Positions 1 to 13,300 of a stretch of 64,000 nt of DNA are shown piece by piece. Made by a program: the position numbers and the translations under genes. Below the pieces are notes generated by a model. That model was given only the letters and a program-made list of their open reading frames with translations, searched no databases and was not told where the DNA came from. Source of the stretch: Cyanoderma ruficeps (taxonomy: Eukaryota; Chordata; Aves; Passeriformes; Timaliidae); contig VZDJ01000099.1 of the NCBI GenBank assembly GCA_008694505.1, positions 1,045,651 to 1,109,650 on the forward strand, read 5' to 3'. How positions within the stretch are numbered: the stretch's first letter is position 1; the number at the start of each line of letters is the position of its first letter.

Positions 1-3000
1 TCTATGCCCTGGTAATGTAGGGATAATAAGTGTAATTATGTCAGTGGCATGATTATAGTAGTGCTGGGCCTGCTGACTAACACCAGGACTCAAGAAATTG
101 TAAATTGGTTTATTATTGTCCCAGGTATCCCATTAAGAAGAGTTCAAGGTGAAACAATGACTGTAAATTAACACTTCCTTACAACCTTGGAAACATAACT
201 GTCAGCAAGGCCGTTTAGGATAGAAGGAATGTTCCAATTAAAGCGCACAGGAGGCCTGCAAATTCCGGGATATCCCAGGGAGAGGCAAAGTTGCTTTTGC
301 CACATTTGTGTGTTGTTACTTCAAGGCCAAGCCCAGTGGAAAACTGAGGCTTGCTTAGTACAAAGGCAGCAACTGCCCTTCTGCTGGGCAAAGCACTGAG
401 AACTGGGTGAAATAGCTCAGGGGCTTTAGAATATCCAAGTGAGAAACACAATCTATCTTGAACAAAAAGAGCAGGAAAAAGACAGCTTGTAATCTCCAGA
501 GAGGGCTCTGCAGGACAATCTGGTGGGCGTTCACTGTGGCTGTGATGCCACTATCTACAACCCCCATGTGTTTTCTTTTTCAGTAGCATGCAATGGATGG
601 ATACAGAACCTGATTCATGCGTTCTTGACTTTGCCAAATGCCTGCTCAAATCCTGTAGCCATGCTCTGAATTAATCTGCTTACCCAAAGGCATTGCTGGA
701 AAAATGGTTGTCCTTGGAGATTCCAGCCCCCTTCGCCTGGGAAAGATACAGCCATCAGCATCTGGAGTGGTATTAGCAGGACACTTGACAGGCTCTGAAA
801 TTAGAAGAAACTGTGCCAGAATCACTCTGGTTATCCCTAAATATCCCCAGAAAATTTGCACTTCTGAAAAGCAGGGGTTTTGACATGGGAAGTTGGGAGC
901 AAAGCGAATTTGAGGTGGTGTCAGGGGTGCCAGAGGTGTTACCGAGGTCAGAGCACCCAAGAGCTGGATGTGCACAGCACCTCTGCATCAGAGCAGCTGC
1001 AGCACTCTGAGTGCAGCCATAGCCAGCCCTGCCAGCCAGGGCCAGCAGCCCAGGGCACCTGGCCCCATCCTGCGCTGCACAGAGCAAGGGATGGCATCCA
1101 CCAGCCCCCCAGGGGCTTTTCAGGGAGCAGCTGGTACCATCAGAGTTACTTTGTAGAGTATCTCCTTCAGGCGCCCTCACTGTGATTTTTTTGAAGTCAG
1201 GTATTTATTTAGGCAGTCTTACTTTCTCACTAGATTCCCAGACTCCGTGCCTTTTTCTCTCTGCAGTCCCTGCAAACGTTTATTTCTTCCAGGAAAGCCT
1301 TCCGTTTCTTTCAGACTGGCCTCAGTCTTTGCTGTGGAAATGTGCAAGAACATTTTCCTGTGACAAGACTAAAACTCAGAACTAAAGATTAAGAACTGGG
1401 CGTGCATGCAATCTTACTTTCCCCCTGCATACTCTCTGTTTTCTTAGTTCACAGGCAGGCATCCTGAGTCACAGGCTATTTTGTTCTGTTTAATAGTGCT
1501 AAATGGGTTTTTCATCCCCTCATTCATCTGCTTTTTAAGCTCATTATGTTCTGGCATCATGTTCTGCAGCAGTAATTTCTGATTCATGCACAGTGTGAAA
1601 AGTTGTTCCCTTTTGATTGTTGTTAACTTTTTATCTGGGAATTTTTTTAGAGCTGAGTTCTTCCGTGTGAGAAGTAACAAGGCCTCTTTGCCACCTATGA
1701 TTATACAGACCAGTGTGGTCTACAAAAATCATGCTGATTCTTTCCTGTTTTATCAGAACCATTCAAGTTTCTGCTAGTTTGGATGGGGAAGGTGCCATCA
1801 AGTTATAAAGATGGATGAAAGTTTGGGACTGACAGCATGCCTCCTTTCAAAAGCAAGAGAGCATCTTTCTTCACCCAGATGCTGACTTTCACCAAATTTG
1901 TCATGAGTAAATGTCTTTGAATCATACCAGATGAGAGCTGGCCACATGTTCAAACTTGGGGAATGACATCCAGAAGTTGTCCAATTCCAAGTAGCAAAGC
2001 AGTAATCAATTTGGTGAGACTTTATCTGATGGCACAAGCTGCACTAATACAGGGCAAGATTCTGAAATACTATTTTCTCTTTGTTGCTTTTGAGAAGAAA
2101 TAAAGGTCTAATACAATTAAGGAGAATGAATCAAATAGTTTCACAGAGCTGCAAAATGTAATGCTGTCAACCCACCTCCCCAAGAAACCATTCCTTTAGC
2201 AACCCACGCCCTTTTGTGTGTTCTTAGATCTTTTGTAGAGCCCTGAATCCTCCCTAAATTTGACAGCATTGTTCTGGCAGCCATGGGAAGGGTGATGCTT
2301 AAATTTTTCTGTTTCGATGGGAATAAAAACTTACAACCTCAAATGACCACATCTCCTCCTCCTCGGAATGTGCAATAGGAGAAAACATAACAGTAAAATC
2401 TCAATGTTTTCCTCAAATGTTAATGAGTTCCCTGTGAATGGATATTTCATAAATCAAATGTTGGATCAATCTGCTTTCCTATCAAAACAATTTTAAATGT
2501 AGGCGTTATAGTAGGTGGGTTTGTGTTTGGATTTAGTCATCAAGCCAAGACTGACTTGAGCCTTCATGCCAGCAGAGGACTGACAGACTCAACCCCAAAT
2601 TCCACCTGATTCCTGTGCTTTGGTTCTGAATAGTTTAACTTTACCCATCACATATTTGTTTGAGTTTTTTTTTTTCCATAGGACACATCAGTTCATATGC
2701 TCATATTTTAATTCCCAACATTTTGTACTTTAAAAGAACTTTGCAATGATGATGCAAGTTTGCAAGGCTGATTTCCTCATAGCAAGTACTTATATTTACC
2801 CAGTGGTTTAATTCCTTATTATCATTTTAGATTAAAACTCCACTACTACCAACTACAATCAGGAATGATTTACCTGAAAAATCTCACTCTTTTTTAATGT
2901 TTTTTTAAAGTATATTTTAGTGAAAATACTTTTAAAAGCTTAATTTAGACTGAAAAATTTTGAACATTGTTTTAATGTGGTTTAATTGGTGGAGGTTTAT

Positions 3001-6000
3001 TGGTTTATTGTCCAACTTAAGAAATAAAAACTTTTAGAGAAATAGTCAATAAGTCTTCATCCCCTGCAGAATCAGGCTATGACACAAAAATAAAAAATAA
3101 CACAAAATATAAACAATATAGTCTAGCCAGAGGAAAATAACAGGCTCACAATTTTGTGTATCACTTGTGTTAGCTTATGTAAGCCGTCCAGGATTTTGGA
3201 GCACGAGGGATAAATTTAGGTCCCATCCACACAAAGTTTGGCTGCACTCCTGAAATCTGATCAGAGTGGGTGTGACTCATACCCTGCACAATGCTCCCCT
3301 TGCTCAGGGGCTACTGCACAGGTGGGGGGTCCTTCCCACACAGATCACATCCCTGGATCTGGATTCTGGAATATAAATGGATCAGGAGACAAGGGTACGT
3401 AGGTCACCTCCCTGTGCTATGGGCACGCTGTGGATTCATCTATAAAGTCATTAATCCTTCAACTGCCACAATAAAGCTTTCGAAGAATCCCCCTTCGTGC
3501 CTGTCTTGCCCTTTAGACTTCCAAATATAATCTGTAGTGCTAAAAAGAAGAAAGTTCCTGATAACCAGAAAAGGGGAAAAACTGGGAGATTAAGCCCTGC
3601 AAAAGGTTTCAGTATATTTAGATACTATGTAAATAAGAACTGCAAAAAAGACCCTCATACAACTTTGAAGTAGAAGTAGCAATCACAATAATTTTCATTT
3701 AGAAATGAGGAGTAAATGCAATTTAGGAGAAAGAAAACATTCTATGGGAATGAGGAAAAGAGGAAGACTAGTGAAAAAGGCTAGAAATTTATAATCTTGC
3801 CTGAAGAAGAAAACGTAAAGGAATAGCACTGCATTATCTTAAAGGATAGAAAAGAATTTGATGTGCATTACCATTTACAGAAAATAAGGGAAAAAATGCT
3901 GGAAAGGTCAAACTAAGCTTACATGGCTTCCACTCTTCTTCCCTGCTATTCCATGCTCCCTAGGTAACAGCAATAACCTGGCAACAGAAGCAGTATCTTT
4001 ATTATTTATTTATCTGGAGGCTTTGGTATCCTTTGGGAAACACTCATCGAAATCATCTGGGGACAGTTTGCAAGTGAATCAGGTCTAGAGTTTGGTTCAG
4101 ATAAACAGAGCTGCACAGCTAAAGATACATCAAGAAACTTTCGTGATAAGAAGCAGCAGGAGAGAGAAATGCAATCACAGCAGGTTTGAGGAGGAACCAG
4201 GTTGCCTAAAAATGGTGCAGAAAAATAGCAGTGTTGTTACAAGGTGAAGGATGAATCAATACAGCAAGGTGAGAGGTTATGTGCCTGATGGGGTATCCAT
4301 GTGAATGCCAAAGGCAGTCATTTTGGGAGTGGGAAACGTCAAGTGTGTGCAGTGATGTGAGGTGACAGCCACACAGAGAGATAGCAGGAGTAGTGAGTAA
4401 TGAAAGAACCAGAAAGCTGGTTTTTCAGCTATTCTGTGCCACAGATGAAAAACTAGCATAAGTTAGGAAACTACAGCTTTCAAAGGACCAGCCCAAAAGC
4501 TTACTAATTGAGATGCTGTAATCAAATTGATTTTTATTGGTAGTGGCAGAGTCAAGGGCACCAATAGGTCTGACCCTCTCAACCAGCCTCACCTGGGACC
4601 ACCCACACCCCTTCTGCTCTTTGGTGCATGAGCTCTACTTAAGGTGAGGACTGAGCAAAGCTCTTGCCTTTCAATCATGAATGGTTCTACCTCTGTGTTG
4701 TAGCTGTGGTTCCAGCCCCACTTCCTGCTCCTGGAGGGACTCTGCTGGCTCTGCCTGCCCAGATATTGTGGGACTCTTGTCACTGTTGTGCCAAGGTTGC
4801 TCCTTGCAAAGTCATGTTTGTGCTGTTCCTTGGTGTTTGGCTGCAAGGGCACTATTGTTGGGTTTTGTTTTCCAGTAATAATAATTTTTACTATGCCCTT
4901 TTTTATGCCAAAGCCAAAACCCAGTGTTGTTGGAAAGTTTTACTGTGCTTGGAGTGAATACTGGGAGTTTTTAAAAGCTTTATGCCCAGATGAGGGCCAG
5001 AGGGCCTGGTGGTGAAATGTGTTATTTTTATAACTGGCTGTAGCTTTGGGAAGTGCAGCCAACAGGTTCTCCTTAGGCCAATGCCATCACCCTGGAATAA
5101 ACAGCTGGAAGTGGGAGGGAAATTCAGAACCCCATGCAGGCTGCCTGAAATTCTTGGTACTGTGTGCTAAAGCTCTCATGCTAATTAGTGTGTCAGAGTA
5201 ACCTTTGGTTTCTAATATTGATTACTTAGGCAGGAAAATATTAAATGTTTCACAGTATCATCTGAAGTTTTCTGCTACTTGTCATGAAATGAGGAGAAAG
5301 TTGGACTTGTCTAAGGAAAGATGGGCAAGATGTTATGACAAACAAATGAAATGTCAAAGACTGTAACAATAAAAAATGTTGTTGTTGCCAGTGCTGGAAT
5401 CTGTAGGTTACGAAGTATCCTCAGCACCAGGATAAGCTCTGCTTTCAAGGCTTGTGTGGCTTTCTAGTGCAATAAACTACTATAAATCTTTCTTTTTTAC
5501 TGGTCTTGCTCTTCACTGCTGCCAGATGGCAGCAAATTACCAAAGATTTTTTGTGTTCTGCTCCTCTTTCTGTGGAACCCTCCTCTCCCAAAACAAAATG
5601 GTGCTGATTCCACATTAGAAAAATGTATGACCTCTGTGAAAGACAAAGTTTTGATTTAATGTGCTATATAGGTAAAGCGAATGAAGTTTTGTCCATTATG
5701 TTCCTATTCCCTGTCATACTGGAAGCTTTTTGTTTCTATGTGAATATTTGTGTTCTGTGCTGAATTGAGTGGTTGTTTCTCTAGTTAACTCGTGCATCTG
5801 GGAAAAGTAATTTTGTTATTTTTCCAGGACTTTATTTTGAACCTCTTCTAGCCTCGAGGCTCCAAACCTATGAACAACTCAGGTTATGCTGCATTATTGT
5901 AGAACACAAGGTGCATGTGGATGGAAATTACTTAATGGAGAGAGCAAATAAAATCATTTTGATTTTTACTGTAAAATTGTTGTTAAATTACCTTTATCTG

Positions 6001-6790
6001 TGGGTGAGTGAGAGCAGTGAGAGTTCATCTTATTAATGCTGTTTATAATGTAGAATTTTCCCCAAAAAGTTGTCTTTTTTAAAAAAAAGAGGCAAATATG
6101 GTGGGAAGAAAGCTAAACTTCAAGCAGGCATAGAACGCACCAGAGAAAAACCTTTGTGGTGTGTTGTTGGAGACTCAACCTACTAAATAATCAATCGTTG
6201 ACTTGTTTCTATGCGTGTAGCATATAGACAAAAGAAATGTCATGATGACAGTTTTGGAAAGGTTTTCTAATGGGAACATAAGCACTTCTGGATACCACTG
6301 AAAGCTGGGTGAAGAGCTTGCATGCAATGAGCTTGCTTTCTCTGGGGTCTGCTGCTCCAGCTGAGTCTGGCATTTGCCCCAGCACAGGGGGGAGAAATGG
6401 GCTGGTAAAATTGTGTGAAGTTTTTAAAATCATGTGGCGATTGGAGATATAAGTTGGTCAGTCAGCTTCATTCAGGGAGGGATGCCCAAGACAAATTGGA
6501 GGGTTTTTTCTTCTGCTTTCGTTTTCAACTACCTAATTTTCCACCTTATGAGGCAAAAACACTTCAGTTCAGCAATGGATGGAACACACTTTGTTTTCAA
6601 TGATTCCGGTGAATGCCTGGGAAATACTAATTCTCACCCGTGCTGTGGATGCTGGAGACTCCAGGTGTGCATGTGGCAGCACCAGTGCTGGAGGAGGAGA
6701 TGGTGCCGTTTGGACACTGCTCTCTGAACAAATTTCTAATCTAAGAGCTGGGAATGACACCTTGTGAGGGCTCTGCAGGGCCACCCCTCA
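1..6790. other. Intergenic DNA upstream of ACYP2
   Basis: AT-rich, low-complexity vertebrate DNA. Open frames on both strands are short and lack splice-bounded structure or a recognisable family. In human the proteasome activator gene PSME4 lies head-to-head with ACYP2, so a minus-strand PSME4 first exon was looked for here; nothing resembling its N-terminus was seen. Apart from the possible LTR near 3.2-3.5 kb I see no supported element. Confidence 0.6.
3240..3530 (+). mobile_element. Possible solitary endogenous retroviral LTR (weak)
   Basis: The segment has the order of signals expected in the 3' half of an avian LTR: a TATA-like motif (tctataaag near 3439), a polyadenylation hexamer AATAAA at 3470-3475, and then a C/T-rich stretch like an R-U5 region (ccccttcgtgcctgtcttgcc). 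GC content is higher than in the flanks. I could not define the TG...CA ends or a target-site duplication, and no gag, pol or env frame lies nearby. It could equally be unrelated unique sequence. Confidence 0.3.
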
Positions 6791-7330
6791 GAGATGCGGG
6801 GCCGCGTTCCTCACGGCGGGAACGTTTCCTCTCCCTCGGGATCATGGGGCATTTCCCGCCTTCGGGGTCGGGCGCTCTCCCCTCACAGAAGTGATGTTTT
6901 CCCTTACAGGAAGAGCTGTGTCACTCCTCGCTGTCAGGTGTGTTTCCCCTCACAGGTGGTGCGATGTTTCCGCCCGCCGCCGTCGAGTCTTCTCCCCTCA
7001 CACTCAGGGCTCTGTTCGGGGCGCCGTGGCCCGCCCCATCCACACGTGAGGCGGCCGCTTACGCGGTAAGCTTGAGCCTCTCGCGCTCCCGTCCGGGCGC
7101 CGCTGGTCCGCGGAGCACTGGCAGCTGCCACTACGGCTCTTCCTCCCCTGCTGCCATGTCAGCCCTGGCCAAAGCCTCCGGCGCACTCAAATCCGTGGAT
7201 TACGAAGTGTTCGGGCGAGTGCAAGGTAATGGCGGGCTGAGGGGGGCGGGCGGGCGAGGGGCACCGCGCTGAGGCGGCGGCGGCACCGCGCGTGCGCGGG
7301 GCGGGGGCGGCCCGAGGTGGGGGGGAGGCA
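6790..7330 (+). promoter_or_regulatory. CpG-island promoter of ACYP2
   Basis: This is the only strongly GC- and CpG-rich stretch in the window and it surrounds the ACYP2 start codon. It holds an E2F-like TTTCCCGC (6852-6859), a GC box around 7030-7037, an NRF1-like alternating GCGC run near 7284-7298 and a G-rich Sp1-type run at 7298-7312. There is no convincing TATA box, as usual for a broadly expressed gene. A pair of CCCCTCCCGCCCCTCCC boxes sits at 7530-7547, just inside intron 1. The transcription start cannot be fixed from sequence. In human this promoter is shared with PSME4 on the opposite strand; that partner is not visible here. Confidence 0.8.
7156..7225 (+). CDS. ACYP2: ACYP2 coding exon 1
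   Basis: Codes residues 1-23 (M-S-A-L-A-K ... Y-E-V-F-G-R-V-Q) and the first base of Gly24. The donor is CAAG/GTAATG. The exon lies inside the CpG island. The frame stays open upstream to an ATG at 6964, so a longer N-terminus is possible in principle, but conservation supports initiation at 7156. Exon 1 ends in phase 1, and intron 1 is only 574 bp. Confidence 0.95.
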
Positions 7331-10300
7331 TCGCCGCCTTCCCAGCTGGATGGGAGAGTTTTGTGTTTGGATTGTTTGGAGGGTTTTTTTTGTTTCGTTT
7401 CTAATCGTTGTGAATATTTCCCTACCTTAAGGCTCGGCTCCTCCTGGAGCACAGGCTGCTCTGTCCAAAGTAGCTCCCATTGCGCGCACTTGGCGCTCGT
7501 GGTTTCTGTCAGCGCGAGTATGTGGAAACGCCCCTCCCGCCCCTCCCATTCACCCTCTGCGGCGTTTTCATTGCCACTAAAATACATGAATGATAATCGT
7601 CGTGTGACGAAGGGAAGGCTCAAACACAAGCTCTGTTCGGTTTCCCTAGTATTAACGTCGCCGAAATTTCCATAGTAAAACACTACGGGTAGCTTGTGTG
7701 CACGTCGTTGCTCCTTTATATTAACTGAAATTCCTACAGGTGTTACACTTTCACAGGACTAATTTTTTTTTTCTTTTTTTTCTTTTTTTTTCTTTTTAGG
7801 TGTTTGCTTCAGGATGGTAAGGCAATGCTGGATTTGCTAGCTACCTTATGGTATAATATTTCCAGTGCTAAAAATAAGGCAGCAGTCTGTGGACTGTAAA
7901 CATATCCAGCCTGAACTTTGGCTGGATGATTAAGTACTGTGAGTAGACTTAAAATGATTTTATATTAAAATGGATTTTTTGAAGCTTTCTAATGTGTTGC
8001 TTGTGTAGATTGTGGTTTGGGTTACTTCGGATGTAACAGCCACAAGAATGTTGTAGCACCTTAATCTTTAGAAAGGTTAAATCTGAAACAAGGGGTTTCA
8101 ATTTAACTTTTCAAATGGCAACTCAGTACCTGTATTTAAGGAAGGTTACTGTGGAAAAATCTGGGGGGAAAAGTGCTGCAAGTAACTACTTTGTGGCCCA
8201 TACCTAAAAAAGTGACTCCAGCAGCTCTGAAGTACAGCAGGTGGTTTTGCATTTCACAGAAACCCACAAAACAAGAGGACACAATTAAAGTAAGAATAGT
8301 GTTTTTGTCTCAAAATAGTGCCCCTTGCTTAATATTAAACCTGAGAGATTTTATGTATAGTTTACATGTATTGTGAAATAGTGCCAAGTAGAAATGAACA
8401 GAGGACTGCAGTAGAGTTTGCCTTGAATTTAGTTATTCTGTCAAGAAGAAAGGGTAAGTCCAGGCTTGCTGTGCCTTGTTTTGAGCTGACCTGGGGCCAT
8501 GTGAACACAGCTTGGTGCCAGTCCTGAGCTGCTCTGCAGTACTGAGGAAAAGGTTTGCAGCTGCAATTCCTATGCTTTTGGGCAAATTAGTATGGAGAAG
8601 CTGCTCATAATCACCTTGGAAAACAATCTTCATAGTTAGCACCACTTTTTCATTGGCTGAATCACCCAAAAGCGTCTTTTGGAATGAGTCATAGAGACCT
8701 GAAGTTTGGCTCTTGCTATTTGTGAATTTCATCAGAACTGGTCATAATTTTTTGGTATTCCAGAAGTACACTTGTTTTTTTCTAGTAATTAGATTATGAC
8801 CTTTGCTGTTGTTTGTCAGTAGAGATGCAGCAGCTGGAAGTAGGATTTAAAGGGTGAAAGTCAGGAGGAAAGGATTTGAAAGGGAACTGAGAAGTTTGTC
8901 CATGTAGCAGATTTAATGAGTTTAAAAACTGTTTTCATCGGAAGGTCAAATGAGCAGTGATAGGAGCTATGGAAAGGAATAAAGTAGGTACAAGGGAATG
9001 GTGTGGGATTAATGAAGTCCTTTGTGATCAAAATCTTTTTCTTTTTGGAAAATGAGCTGTGCCTGCTGCAAGTCCAGAGATTCCACGAACATCTGAATGC
9101 CTGAGGATGAGCATCACTCATGGATTTTTATTTTTAAAGTGTGGCTCTTACAGCTGGGCAAATGCAAATGGGGGGTGAAGTGTTCTGTCTGTGTGTCTGT
9201 GCTGGCATTGATTGTCCTCTTTCTTTATTTCCCAAATCAGTACACAGAACAGGAAGCCAAGAAATTAGGAGTGGTTGGCTGGGTTAAAAATACCAGCCAA
9301 GGAACCGTGACAGGCCAAGTTCAGGGCCCAGAAGAGAAAGTGAATGAAATGTAAGTATTCCTATGTTTGTTTTTTTTTTTTCTTTACTCTCATTACAGTC
9401 ATTTACAGAAGTGTTTTTAATACAAAGTGACAAGTAGATCCATGTGTTAGTAATGTAACAGTGTTTTCATTCATTTTTGGTGGTAAGAAGGTGCATTCTT
9501 TAAGCTGTGGACAAGTCTTTAAGCTTGACAAATCCTGTGTTTTCATTTCTAGTGTCACACAGTTTGTTAATGTATTTCCTTAACAGCCTCATTTCTTGTG
9601 AAATGAAAAGAAAGCCTTTATTGATGTGACTAAAGATCTGGTTTTTAATTCATTAAAACTTCTCTTGTTAAAAAACGATTGAAGAACTTCTGGATATACT
9701 TCTTAGTCTGTGCTTAAAAAACAGTTTACAGGAAACTGAGTTTAAATATGGGGTTTTTTTCTGATTAAAAAAACCCCAAAAACTGATACATAAATACACA
9801 TTTTGGCCAAGGCCTGCAGTCTCTGCCATTTGAAAATTAGTTTTGAAGTATTTTGGTGTCTTTTAAAGAACAGGTAATAATTTTCATAATTTTCAATAAC
9901 TGCCAGTTTCCAGGACCTTAAAGCTATCACTGAGGAAATGATGCCTGGAAAAACACAAGCCCAACTGAGTTCCTTCCAACTATCATTTTTTGCAAGTGTA
10001 TACAGGGAGATTGTTGGAAACTTTAAAAGATCCTTTAGGGGTTTGTTCTCTTAACGAAGAATGATAAGGGCAGAACTTTGCTTTTCTGGCTGGGGAATTA
10101 GCAGTGCATATTCTGCCAGTGCTTTCTCATGCAGGAATTGCTTCAAAACTGAACTTGGATGAAGAGAAGTTGGCTTTGTGCATAGAAAAGTGTTGCACAT
10201 TCTAGTCAGGAGATTTAAATGATTTCCAATAATTTTCCTTGGCTTTGTGTTTAATGTGAGGTTACTTATCTTGGGCTGCAAAATATTTACAAAGCTAGAA

Positions 10301-13300
10301 TAATATCAGGGGTTTTTTTGTATATCAAGTTTACACTTACTTTTGGAAAGAATTTTTTTAATGTCCAGATCTCTTCGTGTTTTGTAAATTTGTGTTGGTG
10401 CCACGTTTTTATTTGACTGGGAACATGAAACTGACCGTCTGAGAAACCAGGGTTTGTTTTCTATTTATTGTCCTACATTGTTTAAAAACACAGATCCAGA
10501 AGAAATAAAAAGTTGTTTCCAGTTGCTGGTCTTTTATTTCATGTTGGAAATCAATGTGTTCCTCTGATGTGGGAGTAATGTGGCAATGCTGAAGTCCAAG
10601 TGTGGTTTTTGATGCATGGACTATTAAATTTGGGGTCCTGGAGTAAAATTCTGAAATAGGAAGATTTTTCCTTTCGTCCTCTGTGTTCTCCAATGTATGG
10701 AAAAAGCAGTGAATTTATTTTTGTCATTAACTTGGTGAAGTTGCATGGGAAAAGGGAACTCTGCTCATTTGAAAGACCCTTATTTCTCTCTACTGGTATG
10801 AGTGAGTAACAGATCAAAATGGTTTTCAGGTTCTGGAAGGGTTTTTTCAGCATTTTTTAATAATGCTATGAATTCATAATACTGTGTTCTGAGATTTAAA
10901 TGTTGTTTAAGATGTTATATTTAAAAAAACAAAACAACAAAATGAGGCTTGCTTCTGCTGTGGGAAATGGATACATAACAGTAACCTTAAACATGTGTTT
11001 GTATTCCAAATGTGATAAATCACCAGGAAAAAATTCCATCACCAACTGCCTGTGCACATTCTGGTTTGCGTTTTAGCTTCTCAGGACTTTAAGACACTGT
11101 GATGACACTTGTTTAAAAATTGTAGCTGCTGCATGTTCAAGGAAGGTGAACACTTTGCAGAGGAAGACGTGCATGAGCCAATAGTCAGATATTTCAAGAA
11201 AGATTCCTCTGGTGTTTGTTACCCTGTGGGAATCTTTCCAGAATAGTTTGTGCAGTATCATTTAGATCAATATTTTCACACTTACTCCAGCTTTTCAATT
11301 AAACATGAAGCACAGAACAGCTTAAAAATCACATGGTGATGATAATAAAATTTGTTAGTTGTTTTGCTGGTTCTGGGTTTTTAATGTTAATGCACTTCAG
11401 GGGGAAAATAGTAAAGGTGTTTCGGTCTATCCTAAACAACATTTATCTTTTTATGATGCTAAATAGAATCAAGAACGTGGATTAAAAAGAGTAGGGATGC
11501 CATTGGAAAGTACAGGTGTCCTACAGGTAAATAGGCAAAGCAATATAAAAAGGAGAAAGAGAGCAAGAAGGGATTGGGAGAGCAATAAAGATAGGGAAAG
11601 TGTAAAAAATGTGGGAAAAAGCCTGAGGCTCTCCAGTGTTGCCAGAGGCATGGAGTGACTAACAAAGCCTGCCTTGTTCTGGAGCAGGAACGCAGCAGAC
11701 CTCTAACCCAATGCTTTTCCAGCAGCTCCCCATTTTCTGCCCCTTTTTATTCTATTTTTGTATCAGTAATTATAGTGGGAGATACAGCCACAATGTATCC
11801 ATCGCAGGCTCAACATCAAGAAGCAATGGCTTTATATAATTTATTTTTTTGTGCAGGTTGCAAGGTAAGATGTAACTTAGGAGGAACAAGAGGATGAGCA
11901 GATGTAAAATGTAGTCATGCTGAGTTACTTTGAGAGTTGCCATGCAAAACAGGCAAACAGCTGAGCAGGGGCCTCGTGGCTTTGCAGAAATCAGTGTTAA
12001 ATTTTAAACAAGTGTGAACAGCTGGGGCCTGGGAGCTGCTGCATGTGCAGGATCCATGCAGCATCCATGATTGGACCATTCATTTAGTGTTGAACATGGG
12101 TATGAATTTTTTGGGAAGTGCTGGGAGGCTAATTCCTTGATATTCTGTGGTGCTAAAACCTTGTCCCACTGAAAACTGACAAAACGTCCCAACTTCCCCA
12201 AGCCTCAGATTGCAGCGGGAATGTCACTGAGCTGCAAGAAGCCCAAGGGGTAGACGAACACTTTGAGATATTTTCCTTTCAATTTTGCATTGTTTGGTTT
12301 TAATGAAAACATTTTAGGTTCTCAGTTATCAGGTGACTTTTATGTAAAGTATTTTACAGCCAATTTTCAAGTTGGGAGATCTTGGAGAATGTTTCAGAGG
12401 GTGTTTTTAAGAAGTCTTGAGAATCTTTTACCAGTCAGCTTGCTTTGGTATGCCTTGGTTTTTAACTCTAGATGGAGCTGTTAGTTCTGATGATCCTCAA
12501 CCATATATGCTCTGTTTGCAGGAAATCTATTTTTAGACTGTTATGGTAGAATCCATCTTTTTCCTCACTCTGTTTTATAGTCCTGTTCCCTTTGCTGCTT
12601 CTGCACCACACAGATCATCCTCCTTGTCCTTAGATAAAAAAGGTTGTTTTCAGAGTTTTAGCTATGAAATCCCAAGAGAAACAGAGCTGTACCATTTCTG
12701 TAACATGATAAGGCTTTATGGTAAAGCGGAGGTAGTTTCTTGCCAGCTGAGGTATAAGCTGATAAAAAAATGGGGTAGAGGAGTGTAGTACTTTGTTTTA
12801 TTTAATTTTTTTTCCAGGAATGCTCGCAGCACAGGTTTTTCATTATAGTATCATGTGCTATTTCTTCCACTTTAGCCATTAAATAAGGTTGGAGCCTGCG
12901 TAGTCATGGAGGTTGTTGCCATAGCAACCCGCATTGACAGGCTGGAATTTGGTTTCCTGGGAGAAATTTTTGAACTTTGATGACAAATCACTTGGTTATC
13001 TATTAAAAGGGGAAGATAAGGGTCTTGGTAAAGTGCCAAATTCAGAATTTACTCCAAAAATCCAAAGTTTCAAATCAGGCTGACACTTGAAGATGTGAAG
13101 TCTAAGGATATTTTTTAGGCACAAGCATATCACAGCACAGTGAGGGTTCTTCCTGTCTCTGGAGAAAGGCAGAGCTCTAGATATAGATGGCTTGTCTTGG
13201 AAATGGCTTTTAATTAGGAAACTAATGCTAGTTTCATTTGAATGTTATATTTTTTATTACCAATGTCAGTTGAGAATTAATATTAATTAAGATTTAACTG

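Noticed and set aside
4664..5015. Cys- and Leu-rich + strand frames
   Set aside because: Overlapping frames with no start context, splice structure or known family.
7159..7683. 174-codon minus-strand open frame over the CpG island
   Set aside because: GC-rich islands produce long antisense frames. It overlaps ACYP2 exon 1 and does not resemble PSME4.
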